Assembly: GCA_017385345.1 (NCBI GenBank)
Contig: JAFNRY010000103.1
Location: 1 to 7,789 of the forward strand
DNA: 7,789 nucleotides
Reading direction: 5' to 3'
Source of the DNA: Kiritimatiellia bacterium
Lineage (GTDB): Bacteria; Verrucomicrobiota; Kiritimatiellia; RFP12; UBA1067
The translations under genes were made by a program, and so were the position numbers. Below, piece after piece: positions 1-6,448 of the stretch (within the stretch, counting starts at the first letter, position 1; each line of letters opens with the position of its first letter). A model generated the notes under the pieces. It saw nothing but the letters and a program-made list of their open reading frames with translations. It did not search any database and was not told where the DNA came from.

Positions 1-614
1 AGGCAGAAGACGGTGGCGGCGATGTTGAAGGCGGGCGTCGCGCACTGCCCCACGAAGTAGCCCGAAATCGCGCGGAAGGGCATCGCGACCACCATGGCGA
101 TGCATCTCGCCGGCGCGCCGAGCGCGCCTATTGCCGCGTTGGCGTCGAATTTCTTCAGCGCCTGGAGGGAATAGTTGAAGACCGGGTGTACCGCGCCGAG
201 GAAGGCCGAAAGCAGTATCAGCAGGCCGAGCGAGCCTTCGACTATCCGGATTCTGCCGAGGAACGCCGGCAGCACGAAGCGCGAAGCCGCGAGTGCGATC
301 GCGAGGAAAGCGCCGGCGGCGCAGAACACCCCGCGCATCAGGCTTTTCATGCGTCCGTAGTCGCCGGCGAGGGCGAGCCGCGACAGTTCGCTCCTGAACG
401 TGTTCGCGAACACCGTGGCCGGCAGCGCCAGGAATACGGCGAAGTTCGTAAGCGGCATGACGGCTCCCAGCTCCGCCGGATCGATGTATTTCGGGACGAG
501 CCACACCCCCGCGAATGCGTTGAGCGCGTCGGACGCCCGCAGCGCGCAGAATATGACGAGCGAATGCCACCAGAAGCCGCCCAGCCGTTCGCGTAGTCCG
601 CTGGCGAACCCCAT
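1..614 (-). CDS. Polytopic membrane protein, probable polysaccharide/O-antigen flippase family (3' end outside window)
   Basis: Only the N-terminal 204 residues are inside the window; the frame stays open to base 1. The start ATG (614-612) is set by an in-frame TAA two codons upstream, which is the stop of the preceding VWA gene, and by an AAGGAGG Shine-Dalgarno at 633-627 (12-base spacer, a little long). The protein is strongly hydrophobic, with likely membrane helices near residues 14-34, 53-72, 95-116, 126-148 and 160-178, separated by short basic loops (around RSELSRL and RMKSLMR). The segment VWLVPKYIDPAELGAVMPL (38-56) resembles the conserved first loop of Wzx-type MOP/MATE-superfamily flippases, in which a V-P-x-Y stretch precedes the next helix. 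Such proteins move lipid-linked sugars across the inner membrane, but no substrate can be assigned. It is the sixth gene of the minus-strand series, three bases after the VWA gene, so it is probably co-transcribed. Sure of the CDS; family assignment is moderate and another multipass transporter is possible. Confidence 0.65.
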   Translation of the reverse strand, partial: MGFASGLRERLGGFWWHSLVIFCALRASDALNAFAGVWLVPKYIDPAELGAVMPLTNFAVFLALPATVFANTFRSELSRLALAGDYGRMKSLMRGVFCAAGAFLAIALAASRFVLPAFLGRIRIVEGSLGLLILLSAFLGAVHPVFNYSLQALKKFDANAAIGALGAPARCIAMVVAMPFRAISGYFVGQCATPAFNIAATVFC

Positions 615-617
615 CGC

Positions 618-1640
618 TTACGCCATCCTCCTTGCCGCCGCCATGGAGAAGCACATTCCCGCGAACGCGAGCGCCGCTCCGGCCGCGAGAAACGGCGGGA
701 AGTACTCCCTCCACCGGTTCCATTCCGTCGCCTCTATCGGCGTGGTTTCGAGCTTGTCGATTTCGGCGAGCGCGTTCTCGAGCGCCTTGCTGTCGTTCGC
801 CGCGAAGTACATCCCGCCGGTCCCGGCGGCTATCGACTTCAACTGCTTTTCGTCGAATCCGGACGGATAGTACGCGATCCTCTGCCTGCCGAACATGTCC
901 GTGACCAGCCTTTTTGCGCGCGTCGCGCCCGTGCCTACGCCGATCGTGTACACCTTCACGCCCATTTTCGCCGCGGTGCCGGTCGCCTCCTCCGGGGAAA
1001 CGACGCCGTTGTTGCACATTCCGTCAGAAAGCAGGATTACGACTTTCGATTTCGGCTTCGCGTCCTTGATGCGCAGAAGCGCGACGGCCAGGCCGTCGCC
1101 GATCGCCGTCTCCGCCTCGCCGTCGCCGTCGGGTATTTCGACCGCTTTGAGGACGTTGAGCAGCGACGCGTGGTCCGCCGTGAGCGGCGCTCTGGCGGAC
1201 GCGTAGCTGCCGAAGGTCACGAGGCCGATCAGGTCGTCGGGGCGCCTCTCCACGAATTCGGAGAATACTTTTTTGACGACCGCCAGGCGCGTCGTGTCTT
1301 TCGACGGCTGCAATCCGGGCGGCGTCAGGTCGAGCGCCTCCATCGACCCCGAGACATCGACGGTCATCACGATGGCGATCGCGTCGATGTTCTTTTTTTC
1401 GCTGGCGAGGGGCGAGCGCGGCGCGGCGGCGGCTGTCGCGAGGGCCGCGAGGCCGGCGAGCGTCGTCCACGGCGCGAGCGCGAGGAGAACCGTCCGCCAC
1501 GTGGCGCTGGCGCGAGGGAGGCGCTTCAGCGCCGGGAACGGCAGCGCGCCTTTTCTGCGCCTTCGCAGCATTCTCCATGCGGCGAACGCGAGCGGAAGCG
1601 CGAACAGCAGACAGTACGGATGTGCGAGGGAGATGTTCAT
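618..1640 (-). CDS. batA: BatA-like membrane-anchored von Willebrand factor A (VWA) protein, 340 aa
   Basis: The N-terminus has two hydrophobic segments (about residues 10-22 and 48-72) around a basic RRRRK stretch. A periplasmic- or cytoplasmic-facing VWA domain follows (about 85-290), then a C-terminal helix (about 314-336). This is the usual BatA layout and length (300-350 aa). The metal-ion-dependent adhesion site is complete: DVSGS (D95, S97, S99), the threonine in ETAIGDGL (T178) and the aspartate in LLSDG (D206). It should therefore bind a divalent ion and a partner protein. Bat proteins work with a MoxR ATPase in envelope or oxidative-stress tolerance, but the molecular job is not settled. 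The frame is open upstream to 2267, but that extension is low-complexity Arg-rich shadow of the preceding gene. The start at 1640 overlaps the upstream stop as ATGA and has no Shine-Dalgarno, so translation is probably coupled. BatA versus BatB cannot be fully separated by eye. Confidence 0.88.
   Translation of the reverse strand: MNISLAHPYCLLFALPLAFAAWRMLRRRRKGALPFPALKRLPRASATWRTVLLALAPWTTLAGLAALATAAAAPRSPLASEKKNIDAIAIVMTVDVSGSMEALDLTPPGLQPSKDTTRLAVVKKVFSEFVERRPDDLIGLVTFGSYASARAPLTADHASLLNVLKAVEIPDGDGEAETAIGDGLAVALLRIKDAKPKSKVVILLSDGMCNNGVVSPEEATGTAAKMGVKVYTIGVGTGATRAKRLVTDMFGRQRIAYYPSGFDEKQLKSIAAGTGGMYFAANDSKALENALAEIDKLETTPIEATEWNRWREYFPPFLAAGAALAFAGMCFSMAAARRMA
627..633 (-). promoter_or_regulatory. 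Shine-Dalgarno of the flippase-like gene
   Basis: On the minus strand this reads AAGGAGG, a perfect anti-16S match, 12 bases before the ATG at 614. It lies inside the last codons of the VWA gene. It supports the ATG immediately after the VWA stop as the true start of the downstream membrane protein. Confidence 0.65.
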
Positions 1641-2554
1641 TTTGCGTTGTCGTTTTCGAGATATGTCCGCGCCTTGCCGGTCGCGTCGTCGGCCATGTCC
1701 GGCGTCGCCTCGAGACCGGCGAACTTCACGAGATCGGCCGATTCGAGAAATTCCTTGAGCGAGTCGGAGCCTGCCGAAGCGAGGCCGCGGTTTTCGAGTT
1801 CGGCGAAGAACTCTCCGGTTGTCAGATGCGGCGCCTTGACTCCGTACTTGCGCTGGACGTAGCGCCTGACGACCATGGTGAGTTCGACGTAGAAGTCTTT
1901 GTATCTGCCCCTGCCCGGCAGGCCTTTCCTTACCAGTCTGTCGAGTTCGGCGCGCGCTCTTTCTATCGGGCTCATGAGGTGTTCGCGCACGCGTCTCGCG
2001 GCGTATTTCACGGCGCCGAAGACGGCCGCGGCGGCGGTCGCCGCCGCGGCGAACCAGGCGAGACACGCGCCGACGAGCCTCCAGCTCAGAGGCGGGAAGT
2101 CCTTTTTCGGAGAGATTTCGAGCGGGCCTTCGGCCTTCGCCCGCTCCGCCGGCGGCAGGAACTTCAACGGCCCTGCCAGGAACGGTTCCGCGCCCTTGCC
2201 GCGCGCCTCGATCGCGAACGGCGCGATTTTGTATTCTTTGGCGCAGGGTTCGGGCACGAGACGCCACCTCGCCCTGCGGATCGTTGCGCCGTCCTTCCTT
2301 CTGGACGGAGCCTCTTCGAACGGTTCGGCGAGCGAAAACCCTCTCGCGCGATCCCTGAAATCGGGCAGGTCCGCTTCGATCCCGGGCGGCGTTTTCAGTT
2401 CGACGTCCAGAAACACGCTTCTCGCCGGGTCGATCGTGAGCGTCGCGCCCTCCTGCGCGCCGGCCGCTGCGGCCGCCTCCCCGGACGATACGGTCAGCTC
2501 CACTCCGGCTTTTCCGGCGCTCAGCAGCGCCGCCGCAATGATGGCGAAGTGCAT
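1637..2554 (-). CDS. BatD/DUF4381-like single-pass membrane protein, 305 aa
   Basis: Likely partner of the MoxR/VWA proteins. Residues 1-17 look like a short signal or anchor segment (MHFAIIAAALLSAG). Residues about 18-145 read as a small beta-rich extracytoplasmic domain, in the style of the repeated domains of BatD. A clear transmembrane helix sits at about 158-184 and ends in basic residues (KYAARRVR). A cytoplasmic helical tail follows, with the wording FYVELTMVVRRYVQRKYGVKA then LTTGEF (221-248), which I recognise as typical of DUF4381/BatD C-termini. Classical BatD is far longer with several domains, so this is a shortened version. ATG 2554 is chosen over an in-frame ATG at 2578. It has GAGGAG at 2568-2563 with an 8-base spacer, starts at a hydrophobic leader and avoids overlap with the DUF58 gene. 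The stop overlaps the next start (ATGA). The CDS is secure; the family call rests on layout and the tail motif. Confidence 0.8.
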   Translation of the reverse strand: MHFAIIAAALLSAGKAGVELTVSSGEAAAAAGAQEGATLTIDPARSVFLDVELKTPPGIEADLPDFRDRARGFSLAEPFEEAPSRRKDGATIRRARWRLVPEPCAKEYKIAPFAIEARGKGAEPFLAGPLKFLPPAERAKAEGPLEISPKKDFPPLSWRLVGACLAWFAAAATAAAAVFGAVKYAARRVREHLMSPIERARAELDRLVRKGLPGRGRYKDFYVELTMVVRRYVQRKYGVKAPHLTTGEFFAELENRGLASAGSDSLKEFLESADLVKFAGLEATPDMADDATGKARTYLENDNAK

Positions 2555-2558
2555 CCGT

Positions 2559-3452
2559 CTATCTCCTCTTTCTCGCACGCCGCCTGAAGAGGGCGCGCAC
2601 TTCGTCGATGTACGGCCTGTCCGTGCAAAGGGAAATCGAATCCATGCCGGATTTCGCGAAGAAGCGCTCGAGGGCTTCGCGCTCCTCCGCCGCTTTTTCG
2701 CCGAAGGCGCGCCGGACCGCTGGGCTGGACGTATCGACGATGGCGGTTTCCCCCGTCTCGGGATCTTCGACTTCGACCAGCCCCGCCGCCGGAAGTTCCG
2801 ATTCCGCCGGGTCGGACACCGTGGCGCATACTACGTCGTGGCGCCGCGCGGTCGCGAGCAGCCGCCGTTCGAAACTCTCGGGCGCCGCCATGAAGTCGCT
2901 TACGAGGAATACGACGGCGCGCCGCTTCTGCACGCCGTTGATGAACTTCAGCGCCCCGGCGATGTCGGTGCCGCCGTTCGCCCCGTCGCTCGCCGCCAGC
3001 ACTTCGCGCGCGAGCCTCATCACGCTGTCGCGCCCTTTGCGCGGCGGTATGTATTTGACTATTCTGTCCGAGAAAAGCACGAGCCCTACCTTGTCCTGGT
3101 TGCGTATCGCCGTGAGGGCGAGAAGAGCCGTCGCCTCGGCCGCGAGATCCGCTTTCGTCCTCCCACCGCTTCCGTATCCCTGCGACCCGGATACGTCCAC
3201 CGCGAAAAGTATCGTCAGTTCGCGTTCCTCGCTGTACCGTTTTATGAACGGCGTTCCGGTGCGCGCCGTCACGTTCCAGTCGATGGTCCGGACGTCGTCT
3301 CCCGGTTCGTACGGCCTTACTTCGTCGAACTCCACCCCCTGCCCCTTGAACGTGGAGTGGTAGTTGCCGCTCAGTTCGTCGTCTATCAGCCGGTTGGTGA
3401 GGACGCGTATCCTCCCGACCTTGGCCATCAGTTCTTTTACGTCTGTGGACAT
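2559..3452 (-). CDS. DUF58 domain protein with VWA-like MIDAS fold, 297 aa
   Basis: This is the usual soluble partner encoded directly downstream of moxR in many bacteria. The DUF58 signature is complete at residues 37-64: GQGVEF, then RPYEPGDD, then RTIDWN and AR. A VWA-like core follows with a full MIDAS: DVSGS (D86, S88, S90), GGTD (T162) and LVSDF (D186). There is no signal peptide or transmembrane helix, so it should be cytosolic, possibly peripheral at the membrane through the Bat-like partners. The C-terminus is strongly basic (FRRRARKRR). The start at 3452 gives the expected MSTDVKELM N-terminus. Its ribosome site is poor (GGGGGA about 14-19 bases upstream, overlapping the moxR stop region), so coupling to moxR translation across the 20-base gap is likely. 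The same frame is open upstream to 4442, but that part is Arg/Ala-rich antisense-style noise inside moxR. Family certain; precise role in the MoxR complex is inferred. Confidence 0.93.
   Translation of the reverse strand: MSTDVKELMAKVGRIRVLTNRLIDDELSGNYHSTFKGQGVEFDEVRPYEPGDDVRTIDWNVTARTGTPFIKRYSEERELTILFAVDVSGSQGYGSGGRTKADLAAEATALLALTAIRNQDKVGLVLFSDRIVKYIPPRKGRDSVMRLAREVLAASDGANGGTDIAGALKFINGVQKRRAVVFLVSDFMAAPESFERRLLATARRHDVVCATVSDPAESELPAAGLVEVEDPETGETAIVDTSSPAVRRAFGEKAAEEREALERFFAKSGMDSISLCTDRPYIDEVRALFRRRARKRR
2563..2568 (-). promoter_or_regulatory. Shine-Dalgarno deciding the BatD-like start
   Basis: GAGGAG on the minus strand (within AAAGAGGAG), 8 bases before the ATG at 2554 and overlapping the 3' end of the DUF58 gene. 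The alternative ATG at 2578 has this site downstream of it, inside its own coding sequence, so it cannot be served by it. Confidence 0.7.
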
Positions 3453-3472
3453 TGCTTGCGGCGAGTCCCCCG

Positions 3473-4435
3473 CTACGGCACCGGAACGGCGTCGAGAATC
3501 TTGTCGATTATCATGTCGCTCGTCACGTTTTCGGCTTCGGCCTCGTACGTGAGCAGGATCCTGTGGCGCAGTACGTCGTGGACCGTCTCCTTCACGTCCT
3601 GCGGCGTCGCGTAGGGTCTGCCGTGGAGAAGCGCGTTGCCCCTGGCCGCCAGGTTGAGCGCGAGCGTCGCGCGCGGGCTCGCTCCGTTTTGGATGTGCGG
3701 ATTCGGCTCGCGCGTCTTGAACACGATGCCGAGGATGTAGTCGCCGACCTTTTCGTCGCAGTAGATCTGCTTGAGCGTTTCGCGCAGGCCCGCTATGTCC
3801 TGCGGCGACGCGACGGTTCTCGCCTGCGGCTTTTCGGCGGATTCGGCGAAGCGCTGCATGATGCGGCGTTCGTCCGCGATCGTCGGCGGCTCGACGAGGC
3901 ATTTGAACATGAAGCGGTCCACCTGCGCCTCCGGAAGCGGATAGGTGCCTTCCTGTTCTATTGGGTTCTGCGTGGCGAGCACGAGAAACGGCTCCGGCAG
4001 CCTGTAGGTTTCGTCGCCGATCGTGACCTGCCTCTCCTGCATCGCCTCGAGGAGGGCGCTCTGCACCTTCGCCGGCGCGCGGTTGATTTCGTCGGCGAGC
4101 AGCAGATTCGTGAAGACCGGCCCTTTCTTCGGAGTGAACTCGCCGGTCTTGGGCGAATAGACGAGCGTGCCGACGACGTCGGCCGGCAGCAGGTCGGGCG
4201 TGAACGAAATGCGCTTGAAGTCGAAGCCGAGCGCCTTTGCCAGCGTGTTGCAGGAGAGCGTCTTCGCCAGACCGGGAACGCCCTCGAGCAGAATGTGCCC
4301 GTCCGTGACGAGCGCGAGAAGCAGCCTGTCGACGAGTTTCTCCTGCCCCACTATCACGCGGCCCACTTCGTCGCGTATCGTCGCCACGAGCTCTTTTTGC
4401 GACGCTATCCTGTTTTGAGCCTCTTTCAGGTCCAT
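3473..4435 (-). CDS. moxR: MoxR-family AAA+ ATPase, 320 aa
   Basis: An ATP-driven chaperone-like ATPase that, in characterised relatives, remodels or activates VWA-domain partners, here most likely the DUF58 and BatA-like proteins encoded next. Motifs appear in the expected order: Walker A GVPGLAKT (52-59), Walker B LLLADEIN (111-118), sensor-1 region ATQNP (154-158), EAQVDRF (169-175, candidate arginine finger R174) and sensor-2 ASPRA (252-256, R255). The C-terminal lid domain (about 210-320) has the family wording YATPQDV and VLRHRI. Length is normal for the family (310-330 aa). It is cytosolic, with no leader. The start is firm: AAGGAGG at 4449-4443 lies 7 bases before ATG 4435. A second ATG at 4442 overlaps that site and is out of frame. 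It follows dnaG by 19 bases with no terminator between, so it probably shares the dnaG promoter; no separate promoter is visible. Confidence 0.96.
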   Translation of the reverse strand: MDLKEAQNRIASQKELVATIRDEVGRVIVGQEKLVDRLLLALVTDGHILLEGVPGLAKTLSCNTLAKALGFDFKRISFTPDLLPADVVGTLVYSPKTGEFTPKKGPVFTNLLLADEINRAPAKVQSALLEAMQERQVTIGDETYRLPEPFLVLATQNPIEQEGTYPLPEAQVDRFMFKCLVEPPTIADERRIMQRFAESAEKPQARTVASPQDIAGLRETLKQIYCDEKVGDYILGIVFKTREPNPHIQNGASPRATLALNLAARGNALLHGRPYATPQDVKETVHDVLRHRILLTYEAEAENVTSDMIIDKILDAVPVP

Positions 4436-4442
4436 TGTTCAT

Positions 4443-4449
4443 CCTCCTT
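4443..4449 (-). promoter_or_regulatory. Shine-Dalgarno of moxR
   Basis: AAGGAGG on the minus strand, in the 19-base gap between the dnaG stop and the moxR ATG, with an ideal 7-base spacer. It is the strongest ribosome site in the minus-strand series, which suggests MoxR is made in excess over its neighbours DUF58 and BatA-like, both of which have weak or no sites. Confidence 0.7.
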
Positions 4450-4454
4450 GTTGT

Positions 4455-6338
4455 TTAGCCGTCTGTCTTTTCGTCGTATGCGAGGCGTTTCATGATTGAC
4501 AGCGCCTGCGCGCGCGGCGATTGCGCGAGATGCCTGCACGCCACGGTCAGGCGCATTCTTTCCGCGTCGGACGCCGGATCGTTCGCCGGCAGCGCCCCTC
4601 TGAGCCTTCTCAGGCGGTCGCACCAGAGCTTGCGCGCGAAATCTTCGAGTATCTCCGTTTTGGCGAGGCCGCTTTCTCCCGATTTTGCCGATTCGATGAA
4701 AATCCTGTCGAACCATTTGCGCCTGTCGCCTCCGAGAGAGCCGGCGAACTCGTCCGTCCCGCCTTCGGTCGCCCAGGCGGCCGCGAATTCCCTCGTGAAA
4801 TCGCCGGCATAGACGCTTCCTGGGAGCAGTTCCGCGGCCTGCGCCGCGAGTTCTCCATCGCCGCTGTTGGAGAATAGGAAGGACATGAATTCCATTTCGC
4901 ATTCCGTAGGCGGCGTTCCGTCCGCGAGCGGAACCGGCGCTTCGCGGCCGGCTGTCTCTGCCAGGACGGCGGGAGCCGCCTCATCAGCGCCCCCGGCGGC
5001 GGACGCCCGCTTCGGCTTCGCGGCCTCCTCTGTGGCGGCGGTCTCCGCTTCTTCGGCGAGCGCCGCGGCGGGCAGCGAGAGCAGCTTCCCTGCCTCGGCG
5101 CACATCGCCGCGCGCAGCACCGGCGAGGGGCATTGCGCGATCGTGGCGGTCACCGCCTTCGCGATGCGCGCAACGGCGTCGATCGAACCGGGATTCGCCT
5201 CCTTCTCCGATTCGACGTGGCACTGGAACGCGGTAATGGACTGCGCGCCGTCGATCAGCGCCTGGAGTTCGTCCGGCCTGTGCGTCCGCAGGTACGAATC
5301 GGGGTCCGCGCCGCCGGGAAGGGCCGCCACCCGGACCGGCATGCCCATGGCGAGCAGCATCGACGCCGTGCGTATCGTCGCCTTGCGCCCCGCGCCGTCG
5401 TCGTCGTACATCAGAACGGCCGCGTCCGCCACGCGCTTGATCATCCGGGCGTGCTCTTCCGTGAACGCCGTTCCCTGCGAGGCCACCGCGGTCTTGAAAC
5501 CGCACATGTGGAGCCGTATCGTGTCTATCTGGCCTTCGCAGCATATGACTTCGCGCCGCTTCGACTTCGCTATCTCCCCGGCCGCCTTGTCGAAGCCGTA
5601 CAGCACCGACGACTTCTTGAATATCGGCGTCTCCGGCGAGTTCACGTACTTTCCAGAGTTTTTGTTTTCGACGAGCTGCCTGCCGGAGAAGGCTACGACC
5701 CGCCCCTGCCGGTCGCGTATGGAGAACATCAGCCGCCCGCCGAACCGGTGGTAGCCTGCGTCGCCGGGACGGTTCGGCCTCGCCACCAGTCCGGCGGCGT
5801 CCATTTCTTCGGCTGTCCATCCATGCTTCGCGGCCCATTTGTTCATGACCGCCGCGCCGGCCGGCGCGTAGCCTATGAGAAAGTCTTCCTGCACGCTTTC
5901 CGGCAGGGCGCGCTTTTCGAGATAGTCGCGCGCGATCTTCGCTTCGGTCGTTTTTTTCAGGCATTGCCGGTAGAACACCGCCGCGTCCGTCATCAGCGCG
6001 TACAGCCGCTTGCGCTTCGCGGCTTCGGGATCGGACTTTACCGTGATTTCGACTCCGCAGCGCGACGCGAGCCGTTTCACGGCGTCGGCGAACCCGAGCC
6101 CCTCCTGTTTCATCACGAACTTGATCGCGTCCCCCGATTCGCCGCAGCCGAAGCAGTGGTAGAAGCCTTTTGCGCTGTTTATGCTGAACGATGGCGTCTT
6201 TTCCCCGTGGAAGGGGCAGCACGCCATGTAGCCGGAGCCGGAGCGCCTCAGCGCGACTCCGTAGGACGCGATCAACTCCGCCAGATCCGTCCTGGATTTG
6301 ACGTCTTCGACCACGGCTTCGGTCAACATTTGCGACAT
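4455..6338 (-). CDS. dnaG: DNA primase DnaG, 627 aa
   Basis: Makes RNA primers at the replication fork. Domains in order are as follows. The CHC2 zinc-binding domain has CPFHGEKTPSF (C41, H44) and FYHCFGCGESGD (C62, C65). The RNA-polymerase core has RFGGRLMFSIRDRQG (198-212), VAFSGR and YVNSPETPIF (231-240). The TOPRIM catalytic part has EGQID (E268, D272) and YDDDGAG (D312, D313, D314). An Ala/Glu-rich linker spans about 422-470, and a divergent C-terminal helical region (about 475-627) probably contacts the replicative helicase. Length is normal for the family. In common DnaG the metal motif reads DGDxAG; here the glycine is aspartate, while the acidic metal ligands are kept. M1 at 6338 gives an N-terminus colinear with E. 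coli DnaG; M4 (6329) is an alternative. Neither has a Shine-Dalgarno, and a TATAAT lies 7 bases before M1. dnaG leads the moxR/Bat series instead of sitting with rpsU or rpoD. Confidence 0.97.
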   Translation of the reverse strand: MSQMLTEAVVEDVKSRTDLAELIASYGVALRRSGSGYMACCPFHGEKTPSFSINSAKGFYHCFGCGESGDAIKFVMKQEGLGFADAVKRLASRCGVEITVKSDPEAAKRKRLYALMTDAAVFYRQCLKKTTEAKIARDYLEKRALPESVQEDFLIGYAPAGAAVMNKWAAKHGWTAEEMDAAGLVARPNRPGDAGYHRFGGRLMFSIRDRQGRVVAFSGRQLVENKNSGKYVNSPETPIFKKSSVLYGFDKAAGEIAKSKRREVICCEGQIDTIRLHMCGFKTAVASQGTAFTEEHARMIKRVADAAVLMYDDDGAGRKATIRTASMLLAMGMPVRVAALPGGADPDSYLRTHRPDELQALIDGAQSITAFQCHVESEKEANPGSIDAVARIAKAVTATIAQCPSPVLRAAMCAEAGKLLSLPAAALAEEAETAATEEAAKPKRASAAGGADEAAPAVLAETAGREAPVPLADGTPPTECEMEFMSFLFSNSGDGELAAQAAELLPGSVYAGDFTREFAAAWATEGGTDEFAGSLGGDRRKWFDRIFIESAKSGESGLAKTEILEDFARKLWCDRLRRLRGALPANDPASDAERMRLTVACRHLAQSPRAQALSIMKRLAYDEKTDG

Positions 6339-6345
6339 GTTGCTT

Positions 6346-6351
6346 ATTATA
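6346..6351 (-). promoter_or_regulatory. Extended -10 promoter element of dnaG
   Basis: The minus strand reads TGCTATAAT, a perfect extended -10. The hexamer is at 6351-6346, and its last base is separated from the dnaG ATG by only seven bases (AAGCAAC). A start of transcription at the usual distance falls at 6340-6338, so the leader would be 0-2 bases. At 17-base spacing the -35 position (6374-6369) reads GACGGC, a poor match to TTGACA; the TG extension could compensate. It probably drives dnaG and the genes behind it. Confidence 0.65.
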
Positions 6352-6369
6352 GCATAATGGCTTCCGGCG

Positions 6370-6391
6370 CCGTCCCGCCGGGCGCGGACGG
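6370..6391. repeat. Dyad CCGTCC / GGACGG beside the dnaG promoter
   Basis: A six-base inverted repeat (6370-6375 and 6386-6391) with a ten-base GC-rich centre. It covers the place where a dnaG -35 would lie, so it could be an operator, or simply chance in GC-rich DNA. Confidence 0.3.
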
Positions 6392-6420
6392 AGCGATTCG
6401 GAGCGTTCGGGCGCGTTTCG
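6391..6420. repeat. Three helically phased 10-base degenerate direct repeats
   Basis: GAGCGATTCG (6391-6400), GAGCGTTCGG (6401-6410) and GCGCGTTTCG (6411-6420) lie head to tail at one helical turn each. The first two share eight of ten bases; the third is looser (seven of ten with the first). They end next to the expected -35 position of galM, which lacks a TTGACA-like element, so a regulator binding here is plausible but unproven. Confidence 0.35.
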
Positions 6421-6442
6421 TGCAGAAAAGGCGCGAATACGG

Positions 6443-6448
6443 TATAAT
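6443..6448 (+). promoter_or_regulatory. -10 element of galM
   Basis: Perfect TATAAT in the context GGTATAATA. Transcription would start near 6455, giving a leader of about 49 bases. At 17-base spacing the -35 position reads GTGCAG, a poor match, so expression may be weak or activator-dependent. Confidence 0.6.

Noticed and set aside
1641..2267. N-terminal extension of the BatA-like gene in the same frame
   Set aside because: The extra residues are basic low-complexity noise overlapping the BatD-like gene, and the ATG at 1640 begins a normal BatA leader with ATGA coupling.
2555..2578. Earlier ATG (2578) for the BatD-like protein
   Set aside because: It would add eight polar residues (MRERGDRR) before the hydrophobic leader, overlap the DUF58 gene and place the strong GAGGAG site inside the coding region.
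1899..3614. 571-codon open frame on the plus strand, antisense to the BatD-like, DUF58 and MoxR genes
   Set aside because: Its translation is Arg/Ala/Ser-rich without any motif, and it crosses three genes that are clearly coding on the other strand. Stop codons are rare in all frames of GC-rich DNA.
3453..4442. N-terminal extension of the DUF58 gene through moxR
   Set aside because: The region is MoxR in another frame; the added sequence has no recognisable domain and DUF58 proteins of about 300 residues start at this point.
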